Of a stretch of DNA of 64,000 bases, positions 1-9,515 are shown one piece after another. Positions within the stretch are counted from its first letter, which is position 1; each line of letters begins with the position of its first letter. The stretch comes from JBEKUY01 sp049514555 (lineage in GTDB: Bacteria; Acidobacteriota; Terriglobia; Acidiferrales; UBA7541), in assembly GCA_049514555.1 (NCBI GenBank), contig JBEKUY010000003.1, forward strand, positions 124,001 to 188,000, written 5' to 3'. The notes beneath the pieces were generated by a model, which had not been told where the DNA came from, made no database searches, and saw only the letters and a list, made by a program, of their open reading frames with translations. Both the position numbers and the translations under genes were made by a program.

Positions 1-2
1 GC

Positions 3-23
3 GCAGCAGAAAAGGCGGCCTGA
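3..23 (+). CDS. rsmH: 3' end of rsmH (mraW), partial
   Basis: Frame 3 reads AAEKAA then TGA at 21-23, directly before ftsL. RsmH, the 16S rRNA m4C1402 methyltransferase, usually ends in a similar basic/alanine tail and lies just upstream of ftsL in dcw clusters. Only six codons are visible, so the call rests mainly on gene order. Confidence 0.45.
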   Translation, partial: AAEKAA

Positions 24-28
24 GCGTC

Positions 29-466
29 ATGGCAAGAAAACGGAAACGGGCGAAGACAACCGAATTTCATACGGTCAAGCGGATCGACAATTCCCGGCTC
101 GTGCGGACGTTGGAGCCGTCTCGACTGCGAGAACTGGCGCGCTGGGTGGGCCTCGGAACACTGTGCCTGGGGTTCGTACTGCTTTATGGCTGGCAGCGCT
201 TTCATTGCATCCAGTTGAATTACGAACTGGAAGACTTGAAATCGCAGCAAGCGCAGGCCTCTACGCTGAACTCAAAATTACGGCTGGAGATTGCGGGGCT
301 GCGGAACCCGATGCGGATCGACCTGATTGCGCGGCGGCAGTTGAGGCTGACCGAGCCGGTGCCGGGCCAGATGGAAATCGTGAACGGTCCGAGCGGCGCC
401 GAGGTGGCCTCGAATCGGTTGGGGCGCGCTCCGATCCCGTCCGGGCAGACCGGGGGCTCGCAGTAG
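29..466 (+). CDS. ftsL: Cell division protein FtsL
   Basis: A 145-residue bitopic protein: basic cytoplasmic N-terminus (about residues 1-36), one membrane segment (about 38-55) and a periplasmic coiled-coil stretch (about 60-95) with leucines at heptad-like spacing. FtsL joins FtsB and FtsQ to activate the FtsW-FtsI septal synthase. FtsL is poorly conserved in sequence; the call rests on topology, size and its place between rsmH and ftsI. The start ATG is 5 nt after the presumed rsmH stop. The last 30 residues are Gly/Ser/Pro-rich and look disordered. Confidence 0.85.
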   Translation: MARKRKRAKTTEFHTVKRIDNSRLVRTLEPSRLRELARWVGLGTLCLGFVLLYGWQRFHCIQLNYELEDLKSQQAQASTLNSKLRLEIAGLRNPMRIDLIARRQLRLTEPVPGQMEIVNGPSGAEVASNRLGRAPIPSGQTGGSQ

Positions 467-553
467 GATGAGCTGTGAGGATTCCTTCCTCCTCCGCCCG
501 GCCCACGGAAGAACCCGCGTTGGACGATCAGCCGGAGAGTTCGCCAACCTGAC

Positions 554-2644
554 ATGCCTACGGACCAAGCGCGCCGCCGTCGCCGTTTGCTGATTGTCGC
601 CGCCTTGGCGGCAGTCTGGATGATGGGGGTCGCGGGGCGGCTGGCCTACCTACAACTCGTCTGTTATCGCGAATACCTGACGCGAGCGCAACGGCAGCAG
701 CAGCACGTTGTGGAAGTGACGCCGAAGCGCGGGGCGATCTTCGACCGGAACCTCCATCCTTTGGCGATGAGTATCCCGGTGGATTCCTGCTTTGCGGTGC
801 CGTCGGAGATCGCCGACCAGCCGCTGGCGGCTCGCCTGCTCTCGGGCGTGCTGGGGATTCCTCAAGACGCGATCGAAGAACGGCTGGCGTCTTCACGGTC
901 TTTCGTGTGGGTGGAGCGAAAACTATCGCCGGAGAAAGTGGAGGCGATCGAGGCGCTCAACCTGAAGGGCATCTACTTTGAAAAAGAGAATCAGCGTTTC
1001 TATCCCAAGCGCGATCTGGCCGCACACGTTCTCGGGTACGTGGACATCGACGGGAAGGGGTTGGGAGGCATCGAATACGGGCTGGACGACAAAATCCGCG
1101 GGAAGCCCGGACGGATGCTGGTGCTGGAGGATGCGCGGCGCCGGTGGTTCCAACGCACCGATCAGGCGGGTGATGCCGGGGCGAGCGTCGTCCTGACGCT
1201 CGACGAGAAAATCCAGTACATCGCCGAAAAGGAACTGGCCGCGGCCATCGCGCGGACGCACGCGATTGCGGGCACCGCGATCGTCGAGAATCCCAACAAC
1301 GGCGAGATCTACGCGATGGCAAACTGGCCTCGCTTCAACCCCAATGCCGCGGCGGACAGCCCGGCCGATGCGCGGATGGACCGCGCCATCAGCGCGCTCT
1401 ACGAACCGGGATCCACGTTCAAGCTGATCACGCTGGCCGCAGCGTTTGAGGAGCACATCACGCGCCCGGACGAGGTCTTCGACTGCCAGAACGGCGCCGT
1501 GTACATCGCCGGGCATCGCATCCGCGACCACAAGCCGTTTGGGCTTCTGAACGTGGCGGGAATCCTGGCGCAATCGAGCGACGTTGGCGCGATCAAAGTG
1601 GCGCTGCGGCTGGGAGCGCCCAAGTTCTACGACTACATCCGCGGGTTCGGGTTTGGGGCGCCGACGGGCGTGGATCTGCCGGGAGAAAGCAAAGGCCTGG
1701 TGCGGCGGCTCGAGAACTGGACTCCGGTATCGGCGGGCTCGATTTCGATGGGTCAGGAGATTGGGGTGACGCCGATCCAGCTCATTGCCGCGGTTTCAGC
1801 CATCGCCAACGGAGGGTTGCTCTACCGGCCGCACGTGGTGAAGGACCTGCGGCGGGGCGAAAACGCTATGCCGTTCGACGGCGTCCCTGCGCAGTCAGAT
1901 CCCCGCCGGGTGCTGCGGCCGGAGACGGCGGCGACAATGCGGCGGTTGATGGAGGGTGTTATTCTCGAGGGGACAGGCAAGCTGGCGCGCCTCGATGGGT
2001 GGACGGCGGCCGGTAAGACAGGGACGGCACAGAAGATCGATCCCGCTACAGGCCGGTACTCGCGAAGCCAGCTCATCGCTTCTTTCACCGGATTCGCACC
2101 TCTGAACGATCCCGCAGTGGCGATCCTCATCTCGCTGGACTCTCCCGTTGGACTGCACGAAGGCGGGCAAGTGGCAGCGCCTGAGTTCGAGCGAATTGCC
2201 GAGCAGGTGCTGGCGTACCTGGACGTGCCCCGGGACGTGCCGCTAACGCCTAGGCTCGAGAAGGCCGCTTGGCACGGCGGTACCGCGGATGCCGGAGCGG
2301 AGGAGCTGGAAGACTTCACGCCCAGGGATTTGGAGATCGAGGCGACACCCGACGAGAAAGAGCCGCCGGCCGAGGGCAGTCTGAAGAGCAGAAAGATTGC
2401 CGAGGCGCCGACCGAGACAGTAACGGATGGGGGCGAGATCCCGGTGCCGATGTTGACGGGGAAAACGATGAGGGAAGTGACCGCGGAGTGTTTGCGACTG
2501 GGAATCGAGCCAGTTCTGGTTGGCACGGGTGTTGCTACGGAGCAGGCGCCGGAGGCCGGCGCGAAGGTACACCGGGGAAACAGGATCACGGTGCGCTTCG
2601 GTCACTCGCCCGTGAACCATGGAAAGAACCGGGGTGGTTCGTGA
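554..2644 (+). CDS. ftsI: FtsI-type penicillin-binding protein with PASTA domain
   Basis: A 696-residue septal peptidoglycan DD-transpeptidase (class B PBP). It has an N-terminal membrane anchor (about 12-33), a dimerisation domain beginning near residue 55, and a transpeptidase domain with active-site STFK at 287-290 and KTGT at 488-491. The middle motif reads SSD (341-343), whereas E. coli PBP3 has SSN. A linker (about 565-627) leads to one PASTA repeat (about 628-683), so the protein resembles SpoVD/PASTA-type FtsI more than the E. coli form. The 87-bp gap after ftsL contains no gene I can support. FtsW, its partner, is encoded downstream in the same operon. Confidence 0.95.
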   Translation: MPTDQARRRRRLLIVAALAAVWMMGVAGRLAYLQLVCYREYLTRAQRQQQHVVEVTPKRGAIFDRNLHPLAMSIPVDSCFAVPSEIADQPLAARLLSGVLGIPQDAIEERLASSRSFVWVERKLSPEKVEAIEALNLKGIYFEKENQRFYPKRDLAAHVLGYVDIDGKGLGGIEYGLDDKIRGKPGRMLVLEDARRRWFQRTDQAGDAGASVVLTLDEKIQYIAEKELAAAIARTHAIAGTAIVENPNNGEIYAMANWPRFNPNAAADSPADARMDRAISALYEPGSTFKLITLAAAFEEHITRPDEVFDCQNGAVYIAGHRIRDHKPFGLLNVAGILAQSSDVGAIKVALRLGAPKFYDYIRGFGFGAPTGVDLPGESKGLVRRLENWTPVSAGSISMGQEIGVTPIQLIAAVSAIANGGLLYRPHVVKDLRRGENAMPFDGVPAQSDPRRVLRPETAATMRRLMEGVILEGTGKLARLDGWTAAGKTGTAQKIDPATGRYSRSQLIASFTGFAPLNDPAVAILISLDSPVGLHEGGQVAAPEFERIAEQVLAYLDVPRDVPLTPRLEKAAWHGGTADAGAEELEDFTPRDLEIEATPDEKEPPAEGSLKSRKIAEAPTETVTDGGEIPVPMLTGKTMREVTAECLRLGIEPVLVGTGVATEQAPEAGAKVHRGNRITVRFGHSPVNHGKNRGGS

Positions 2645-2710
2645 GAGTGGGCACGGCGGCCAAATGTGTGAGCCGATGAAGCAGCAAAGCTTATCCGGAC
2701 CAAGGACACC

Positions 2711-4228
2711 ATGGGAACCACGGGACAATCAATCAGCCGGATTATGGATATGAAACTGGAAGACGTCCTCCAGGGCGTCGAGGTCATCGCGGGCTCCGGC
2801 GAAGCTCTGCCGGGGATCAGCCATATAGCCTGTCACACGCGGAAGGTGCGGTCGGGAACGCTGTTCTTCGCGTTGCGTGGAGCGAAGTCGGACGGAAACG
2901 AGTTTGTCGTCCCCGCGATCGAACGGGGCGCCGTGGCGATTGCGAGCGAAGCAGCCAGGCAAGAGAGTCTCCCCGCCGGCATCGCTTGGATCCAGGTAAG
3001 AGAAGGACGGAAGGCGCTGGCTACGGCTGCGGCGAATTTCTACGGCCACCCGGCGCAGGTGTTGCAGCTTGTCGCGGTGACGGGGACGAACGGCAAGACC
3101 ACGGTGACGCACCTGGTGGATTCGATCGTCAAGGCCACCGGTGCGAAGACGGGCATGTTCGGCACGATTGCCTATCACACGCCGCAGGGCGACTATCCCG
3201 CTCCCAACACCACGCCGGAGTCGGTTGATTTGCAGGGATTTTTTGCGGAGATTCGCGATGCCGGCGGAAAGTACGCCGTGCTCGAAGCGAGTTCCCATTC
3301 GCTGGCGATGGACCGGCTGTGGGGCTGCCGGTTCGATGCGGCCGCGTTCACCAACCTGACGCGCGAGCACATGGATTTTCACAAAACCTTCGAAGATTAC
3401 TTTGCCGCGAAGCGGCGGCTGTTCGAGGGCACGGGTGCGGGCCGGCCAGCCTGGGGCGTCGTGAATACGGACGATCCGTACGGAGTTCGGCTCGCCGGGA
3501 TGGCCGGGAAGACGCTGACCTACGGGCTCGAGGGCGCGCCCGAGCTCACCACAAAGAAGTTCCAGCTTTCGTTCAAGGGATTGTCCTTCATAGCCCAGAC
3601 ACCCGCCGGGAGGATCACCATCGAATCTCCGCTGGTGGGACGGATCAATGTGTACAACATCCTGGCGGCAATCGGAGCGGCGCTGGCACTGGGGATTTCG
3701 ACAGATGCAATTCAGGCAGGTGTCGCGGGGCTCAAGAGCGTGGCCGGGCGTTTTCAGCGAGTAGAGATGGGGCAGCCGTTTCTGGTGATCGTGGACTACG
3801 CGCATACCGACGATGCGCTGGAAAACCTGATCCGCACGGCGCGGGAGCTGAATCCAAAGGGACGAGTGATCGCGCTGTTCGGATGCGGCGGCGAAAAGGA
3901 CCGGACGAAACGGCCGGTGATGGGCGAGGTGTCGGGGCGCCTGAGCGATCTGGTGGTGGTGACGAGCGACAATCCGAGAAGTGAAGACCCGCTGAAGATC
4001 ATCAGCGACGTCGTTGTGGGTTTGCAGAAAGGGCAGGGGAAATACGTCATCGAGCCCGACAGAGAGAAAGCCATTGGTCTGGCGCTCGACGAAGCACGGG
4101 CCGGAGATATCGTATTGCTGGCGGGGAAAGGTCACGAGACCACGCAAGTGCTCCGCGAAGGAATCATCGAGTGGAGCGATGACGGACAGGCGCAACAAGC
4201 GTTGCGCCGGCGAGGGTTTGGCACCTAG
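2711..4228 (+). CDS. murE: UDP-MurNAc-L-Ala-D-Glu:meso-DAP ligase MurE
   Basis: A cytoplasmic ATP-dependent Mur ligase that adds the third stem-peptide residue. The 505 residues contain the P-loop GTNGKTT (125-131), the substrate stretch NTTPESVDLQ (166-175), and DNPR (420-423). In the MurE family DNPR marks enzymes that use meso-diaminopimelate rather than lysine, so the wall is probably DAP type. GKGHE near the C-terminus is also family-typical. The start at 2711 has AAGGA 4 nt upstream; in-frame ATGs at 2744 and 2750 are alternatives and would give the more usual N-terminus MKLEDVL. Confidence 0.96.
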   Translation: MGTTGQSISRIMDMKLEDVLQGVEVIAGSGEALPGISHIACHTRKVRSGTLFFALRGAKSDGNEFVVPAIERGAVAIASEAARQESLPAGIAWIQVREGRKALATAAANFYGHPAQVLQLVAVTGTNGKTTVTHLVDSIVKATGAKTGMFGTIAYHTPQGDYPAPNTTPESVDLQGFFAEIRDAGGKYAVLEASSHSLAMDRLWGCRFDAAAFTNLTREHMDFHKTFEDYFAAKRRLFEGTGAGRPAWGVVNTDDPYGVRLAGMAGKTLTYGLEGAPELTTKKFQLSFKGLSFIAQTPAGRITIESPLVGRINVYNILAAIGAALALGISTDAIQAGVAGLKSVAGRFQRVEMGQPFLVIVDYAHTDDALENLIRTARELNPKGRVIALFGCGGEKDRTKRPVMGEVSGRLSDLVVVTSDNPRSEDPLKIISDVVVGLQKGQGKYVIEPDREKAIGLALDEARAGDIVLLAGKGHETTQVLREGIIEWSDDGQAQQALRRRGFGT

Positions 4229-4389
4229 CGCGCAGGAGTGAGGATGGCGCAGGGCCGCACGGACTGTAGGGAGCGATTCCGAAGGAGGGAAACCTAGAGA
4301 CCGGTGAGACCCAAACCTTTCGTAGGGGATTTGCTTCAGATGTGCACTGCGGCGGCCAAGCGGCGCAGGGCGAGTTCTTCGAGGATGTT

Positions 4390-5841
4390 ATGCGGTGGAC
4401 GGTTGCAGAAGTGGCTGGCGCTGTGGGTGTTACGCTTCCCGCCGGGGTCGCCCCCGTGGCCCGGCTGGCCGGTGTCTCGATTGATTCTCGCACGATTGCT
4501 CCGGGAGAACTGTTTGTGGCTATCCACGGACCGCGTCACGATGGACACGATCACGTGGAGGAGGCGCTGGAACGAGGCGCGCCGGCAGCCCTCGTGGCGC
4601 GGGCGCAGGTGGGACGCTATACGGAGGCGGTACGGGGACGGTGCCTGGCCGTTGAAGACACGCTGGCGGCACTGCACCGGCTGGCACGGGCAGTGCGCGA
4701 TCGGTGGGGGCGGCGGATCGCGGCTGTCACGGGCTCGGTGGGAAAGACCACCACGAAAGAGATTCTGGCGGCGCTTCTGGGCGCGCGGTTGCGCGTACTA
4801 AAATCGGAAGGCAACCTGAACAACGAGTACGGACTGCCGCTTATGCTGCTGCGGCTGGAGGAGACGCACGATGCGGCGGTGCTCGAAATGGGGATGTCGC
4901 GCGGCGGGGAACTTCGCCGGCTGGCCGCGGTGGCGAGGCCGAACGTCGGGGTGGTGACCCGTGTGGCGCCGGTGCACCTGGAGTTCTTCGAATCGGTGGA
5001 TGAAATTGCGCTGGCGAAGCGTGAGTTGATCGAGAGCCTCGATGGAAAGGACTCGGTCGCGGTGCTGAATGCGGACGATCCTCGCGTGGCGGCGTTTGCG
5101 GCGCACGCCCCCGGGCGCGTGGTGACCTACGGATTCAGCGCGAGCGCCAGATTCCGCGCAGAGCACATCGCGGATCGGGGCGCGTTCGGATCAGAGTTCG
5201 ATTTCATTGCTCTGGAAAGACGCGTACGGCTGGAGTTGGCGATTCCCGGCCGGCATGCGATTGCCAATGCGCTCGCGGCGCTGGCGGCGGCGAGCGTCTG
5301 GGGAGTGGGCGCGGCGGAAGCGCAGGGCGTGTTCCGCGAGCTGCGGCCGGCGAGCATGCGCGGGGAATTGTTGCGGTTTGAAGACGGCTCGGCACTGATC
5401 AATGACGCGTACAACTCGAACCCCGAGGCGCTGGCGGCGATGATCGAGCTGCTCGCCTCGACGCCGAGTTTCCAGCGGCGGATTCTGGCGGCCGGGGAGA
5501 TGCTCGAGCTTGGGCCACGGTCGCCCGAACTGCATCGTGAAGCGGGAAGCAAGGCCGCAACGACGAAACGGATCGACTGGATCATCGGCGTGCAAGGGAA
5601 CGCCGCGGAGATCATCGAAGGAGCGGTGGCAGCGGGGCATCCGCGGGCGCGCACCAAACTCTGCGCGAATTCCGACGAAGCGGCGAAGTTCGTTGCCGAC
5701 CTTGTGGCGCCGGGCGACCTGGTGCTGGTGAAGGGATCACGAGGAGTGAAGATGGAACGGATCGTGGAGGCACTGTTGGCCCGCCTGGGCGGCCCCGGTG
5801 GAGCGCCCGCGGTTGCTCCGCGGGCGGAGGCGCGACACTGA
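4390..5841 (+). CDS. murF: UDP-MurNAc-tripeptide:D-Ala-D-Ala ligase MurF
   Basis: The last cytoplasmic Mur ligase, adding D-Ala-D-Ala to make the UDP-MurNAc pentapeptide. The P-loop is GSVGKTTTK (115-123), and the C-terminus carries the family's KGSRGVKME. An in-frame ATG at 4342 exists, but I place the start at 4390: GAGGA sits at 4381-4385 and the N-terminus MRWTVAEVA then matches normal MurF length (483 residues). No separate D-Ala-D-Ala ligase (ddl) gene occurs in the window. The stop lies 1 nt before mraY. Confidence 0.95.
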   Translation: MRWTVAEVAGAVGVTLPAGVAPVARLAGVSIDSRTIAPGELFVAIHGPRHDGHDHVEEALERGAPAALVARAQVGRYTEAVRGRCLAVEDTLAALHRLARAVRDRWGRRIAAVTGSVGKTTTKEILAALLGARLRVLKSEGNLNNEYGLPLMLLRLEETHDAAVLEMGMSRGGELRRLAAVARPNVGVVTRVAPVHLEFFESVDEIALAKRELIESLDGKDSVAVLNADDPRVAAFAAHAPGRVVTYGFSASARFRAEHIADRGAFGSEFDFIALERRVRLELAIPGRHAIANALAALAAASVWGVGAAEAQGVFRELRPASMRGELLRFEDGSALINDAYNSNPEALAAMIELLASTPSFQRRILAAGEMLELGPRSPELHREAGSKAATTKRIDWIIGVQGNAAEIIEGAVAAGHPRARTKLCANSDEAAKFVADLVAPGDLVLVKGSRGVKMERIVEALLARLGGPGGAPAVAPRAEARH

Positions 5842-5842
5842 G

Positions 5843-6976
5843 ATGCTCTACTACCTTTTCTACGTGCTGCTGCGGCCCTACTTCAGCCCGCTGAACGTGT
5901 TCCGATACATCACCGTGCGCACGGCCTACGCCAGCCTGACGGCGTTGTTTCTGGCGATGGTGCTGGGACCGTGGGTGATCCGCAAGCTGCGGGAGCTGCA
6001 GATCGGGCAGTTCATCCGAAGCGAAGGGCCGCAGGCGCACCAGGCGAAGGCGGGCACGCCGACGATGGGCGGGGTGCTGATCGTGCTGGCGACGGTGGTG
6101 CCGACGCTGCTCTGGGCCGACCTGAAGAATGCGTTCGTGCTGCTGGCGTTGTTTTCGATGTGCGCGTTTGGAGCCATCGGATTCGCCGACGATTATTCCA
6201 AGGTCGTCAAACGACACAGCCTGGGAATGAGCGGCCGGACCAAGATCGCCTTTCAAGTGCTGGTGAGCGCGCTGGCCGGCACGGTCTTGCTGGCCCTCTC
6301 GACGCACCGGGAGTACTCGACCGAGCTGGTCTTTCCGTTTTTCAAGAGGATTCATCCGGATCTCGTGATTCACTCGTTGCTGGCGCATAGCTACCTGTGG
6401 CCGCTGGCGTTCGCGCCGTTTCTGCTGTTCGTAGCCGTGGTCGTGACGGGATCGTCGAATGCGGTGAACCTGACGGACGGGCTCGATGGGCTGGCGATCG
6501 GCTGCACGGTCGTCGCCGCGGGCGCGTTGACGGTGATCACCTATCTCAGCAGCAACTTCCGCTTCGCCACCTATCTCGAAATCCAGTACATCCCGCGCGT
6601 GGGCGAGCTCACCGTATTCTGCGGAGCGCTGGTCGGAGCTTCACTCGGGTTTCTCTGGTACAACGCGCATCCGGCGGACGTGTTCATGGGCGACGTGGGA
6701 TCGCTGGCGCTCGGCGGAACACTCGGTGTGGTGGCGGTGATCATCAAGCAGGAGATCCTGCTGTTTTTCGTGGGCGGGCTCTTCGTGGTGGAAGCGCTTT
6801 CGGTAATGCTCCAGGTGGCCTCATTCAGGCTGACGGGGAAGCGGATCTTCCGCATGGCGCCGCTGCACCACCATTTCGAGTTGCTGGGATGGAGTGAGTC
6901 GAAGGTGATCGTGCGGTTCTGGATCGTGGCGTTGGTGTTTGCATTGTTCGCGCTGTCAACACTGAAACTGAGGTAG
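5843..6976 (+). CDS. mraY: Phospho-MurNAc-pentapeptide translocase MraY
   Basis: An integral membrane enzyme that transfers phospho-MurNAc-pentapeptide to undecaprenyl phosphate to make lipid I. Its 377 residues form about ten membrane segments. Family hallmarks visible are FADDYSK, NLTDGLDGLA, VFMGDVGSLALGG and the HHHFE loop near the C-terminus. I start at the ATG at 5843, which gives MLYYLFYVL; a longer in-frame start at 5798 would lie inside murF. The next gene, murD, begins 2 nt after the stop. Confidence 0.96.
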   Translation: MLYYLFYVLLRPYFSPLNVFRYITVRTAYASLTALFLAMVLGPWVIRKLRELQIGQFIRSEGPQAHQAKAGTPTMGGVLIVLATVVPTLLWADLKNAFVLLALFSMCAFGAIGFADDYSKVVKRHSLGMSGRTKIAFQVLVSALAGTVLLALSTHREYSTELVFPFFKRIHPDLVIHSLLAHSYLWPLAFAPFLLFVAVVVTGSSNAVNLTDGLDGLAIGCTVVAAGALTVITYLSSNFRFATYLEIQYIPRVGELTVFCGALVGASLGFLWYNAHPADVFMGDVGSLALGGTLGVVAVIIKQEILLFFVGGLFVVEALSVMLQVASFRLTGKRIFRMAPLHHHFELLGWSESKVIVRFWIVALVFALFALSTLKLR

Positions 6977-6978
6977 CG

Positions 6979-8391
6979 GTGAGTACTGGAATCGAGCTGG
7001 CCGGAAAGAGAGTGCTGGTCGTGGGTCTGGCGCGCACCGGAATTGCGACGGCGCTGTTCTGCGCGAGGCGCGGGGCGAGCGTGACCGCGACGGAGTCGCG
7101 CGCTGAGAGCGAAGTGGCCGAGGCAGCGACAAAACTGCGGGCGGCCGGATGCCGACTCGAGCTCGGCGGGCACCACGAGGAAACATTTGTCGAACAGGAC
7201 CTCGTCATCGCGAGCCCGGGCGTACCCGCTGAGATGGCCTGCCTCGCTGCCGCGCGCGCGAAGGGCATCCCCGTGTGGAGCGAGATCGAGCTGGCCTCGA
7301 GGTTCCTGAAAGGGAAACTCATAGGCATCACCGGCTCGAACGGGAAGACGACAACCACTTCGCTCACGGCGCATATCCTCGAAACGGCGCGTTTTCCCAC
7401 GATCCTCGCCGGCAACATCGGGACCCCAGTGATCGCCACGGTGGAGAGCACCAGCGACAAAAGTGTGACCGTGGCGGAGTTGAGCAGCTTCCAATTGGAG
7501 TCGATCGAGAAGTTCCGGCCCAATGTGGCGGTGTTTCTGAACCTGACGCCGGATCATCTCGACCGGCACCCGTCGCTGGAGGCCTACGCGCGGGCCAAGG
7601 GACGAATCTTCGAGAACCAAACCGAACAAGACGCGGCGGTGCTCAACGCCGATGATCCGGCGACAGCAGCCCTTGCGCCGTCGCGGCCGCAAGTGTTTTG
7701 GTTCAGCCGGGTGAAACACGTGGCGGAGGGGGCGTATCTCCGGGGCGATGAGATCGTGTTTCGGCGCGAAGGCGAAGAGACGGTGTTGCTGCGGCGCAGC
7801 GACATCGGGCTGCGAGGCGAACACAACGTCGAGAATGTGCTGGCGGCGGCAGCGACGACGTATCTCACCGGGGCGCAGGCTGCGGCGATCGCGGAGGGCG
7901 TGCGCAGCTTCGCGGGGGTCGAGCATCGGCTCGAGTTCGTGGCCGAGGTCGCGGGCGTGAGTTACTACAACGACTCGAAGGCCACAAACGTGGACGCGAC
8001 TCTTAAGGCGCTGGATGCGTTTCCAGGGCGGCTGATTGTGATACTCGGCGGCAAGGACAAGGGCAGCGACTATACGGTGCTGCGGGATCCCCTGCGCGCG
8101 AAGGCCACCGTGGCGCTGTTGATCGGTGCGGCGGCGGAGAAGATCGAGAAGCAGATCGCGGGGAGCGTACCGGCGGTGCGCGCGGAAACGCTTGAGGGCG
8201 CGGTCGAGCTAGCGGCGAAGCAAGCGCACAGCGGCGACACGGTGCTCCTGGCGCCGGCCTGCGCCAGCTTCGACCAGTTTCAGAGCTACGAGCACCGGGG
8301 ACGCGTTTTCAAACAGCTCGTGCAACAACTCGAACAGAAGGCAGCCGGCCGGAGCCGAAGCAGGGCAGGCAGCCCGGCCGGGAAGGGGTGA
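6979..8391 (+). CDS. murD: UDP-MurNAc-L-Ala:D-Glu ligase MurD
   Basis: A cytoplasmic Mur ligase adding D-glutamate to UDP-MurNAc-L-Ala. The 470 residues start at GTG. An N-terminal Rossmann-like fold (VLVVGLARTG, 12-21) precedes the P-loop GSNGKTTTT (119-127). LTPDHLDRH and YYNDSKATN are MurD-typical. The C-terminus ends in a basic Ser/Gly-rich tail of about 20 residues. Spacing to mraY is 2 nt and to ftsW 4 nt, consistent with translational coupling. Confidence 0.96.
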   Translation: MSTGIELAGKRVLVVGLARTGIATALFCARRGASVTATESRAESEVAEAATKLRAAGCRLELGGHHEETFVEQDLVIASPGVPAEMACLAAARAKGIPVWSEIELASRFLKGKLIGITGSNGKTTTTSLTAHILETARFPTILAGNIGTPVIATVESTSDKSVTVAELSSFQLESIEKFRPNVAVFLNLTPDHLDRHPSLEAYARAKGRIFENQTEQDAAVLNADDPATAALAPSRPQVFWFSRVKHVAEGAYLRGDEIVFRREGEETVLLRRSDIGLRGEHNVENVLAAAATTYLTGAQAAAIAEGVRSFAGVEHRLEFVAEVAGVSYYNDSKATNVDATLKALDAFPGRLIVILGGKDKGSDYTVLRDPLRAKATVALLIGAAAEKIEKQIAGSVPAVRAETLEGAVELAAKQAHSGDTVLLAPACASFDQFQSYEHRGRVFKQLVQQLEQKAAGRSRSRAGSPAGKG

Positions 8392-8395
8392 CCAG

Positions 8396-9511
8396 GTGTC
8401 GCGAAGGCTCGATGTGGACCGGTGGCTGTTCGGCGCGACGGTAGCGCTGTGCTTCATCGGCACGGTGATGGTCTTCAGCGCGTCGGCAGTGACGGCGCGC
8501 GAACAGTTTGGCCACGCGTATGTATTCCTGCTGCGGCAGATCCTATGGCTGGTGCTGGGCTTGGCCGGCATGGTGTTGTTGATGAACGTGGATTATCACC
8601 GGCTGAGGGAGCCGGTGGTGGTGTTCACAGCGCTCTTCATCGTGCTGGTGCTTCTGGTGGCGGTGCTCTTCGTGGACAAGACACACGCGACGCACCGCTG
8701 GATTCCCCTTGGGCCGATGCACCTCCAGCCTTCGGAGATTGCGAAGCTTGCCGTGATTCTTTACCTGGCGTGGTTTCTCGAGCTGAAGAGACGAAAAATG
8801 GCGGCGATGGAGTTCAATACGAACGACCTGAAACAAACCGTTTTGCCGGCAGTGGCTCCGGTGGTCGTTATTATGGGGCTGGTGGTGATGCAGCCGGACC
8901 TGGGCACTCCGGTGGACATCCTGCTGATCGCCACCGCGATTCTCTTCGTGGCGGGCATTTCCTGGAAATGGATTGCGGCGGGGGCCGCGGCCGCGCTGCC
9001 GGCGATATACCTTCTGATCGCGCTGGTGTCCTACCGGCACGACCGCCTCATGAGCTTTCTGAGTCCGGAATCAGACCCGCAGGGGCACGGGTTCCAGCTT
9101 CTGCAGTCGCTCATCGCGGTGGGCTCAGGCGGGTTCAGCGGCGTCGGGTTCATGGAAAGCAAGCAGAAGCTTTTCTATTTGCCGGAGGCGCACACGGACT
9201 TCATCTATGCGGTTCTGTGCGAGGAAATGGGCTTCATCGGCGGCGCGGTCGTCTTGGGGCTCTTCGTCATCTATGGATGGCGAGGCATTCGCGCGGCGAT
9301 GGCGGCGCCGGATGGTTTTGGGAGGCTGCTGGCGCTGGGCGTGACGGCGATGGTGCTCTCGCAGGCCCTGATTAACTTCGCAGTGGTGTTGGGGATGATG
9401 CCGACCAAGGGGATTCCGCTGCCGTTCATCAGTTACGGCGGCTCGAGCCTGCTGGCGATGCTGCTGGCAACGGGAGTGCTTATGAACATCAGCCAGCAGG
9501 CCACGGACTGA
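8396..9511 (+). CDS. ftsW: Septal peptidoglycan polymerase FtsW (SEDS family)
   Basis: A 371-residue polytopic membrane glycosyltransferase of the SEDS family that polymerises lipid II with FtsI. Visible hallmarks are HRWIPLGPMHLQPSE in the first half, the loop AHTDFIYAVLCEEMGFIGG, and PLPFISYGGSS near the end. It starts at GTG, 4 nt after murD, and stops 4 nt before murG. An RodA identity is unlikely because the gene lies inside the dcw cluster between murD and murG. Confidence 0.95.
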   Translation: MSRRLDVDRWLFGATVALCFIGTVMVFSASAVTAREQFGHAYVFLLRQILWLVLGLAGMVLLMNVDYHRLREPVVVFTALFIVLVLLVAVLFVDKTHATHRWIPLGPMHLQPSEIAKLAVILYLAWFLELKRRKMAAMEFNTNDLKQTVLPAVAPVVVIMGLVVMQPDLGTPVDILLIATAILFVAGISWKWIAAGAAAALPAIYLLIALVSYRHDRLMSFLSPESDPQGHGFQLLQSLIAVGSGGFSGVGFMESKQKLFYLPEAHTDFIYAVLCEEMGFIGGAVVLGLFVIYGWRGIRAAMAAPDGFGRLLALGVTAMVLSQALINFAVVLGMMPTKGIPLPFISYGGSSLLAMLLATGVLMNISQQATD

Positions 9512-9515
9512 AGCA

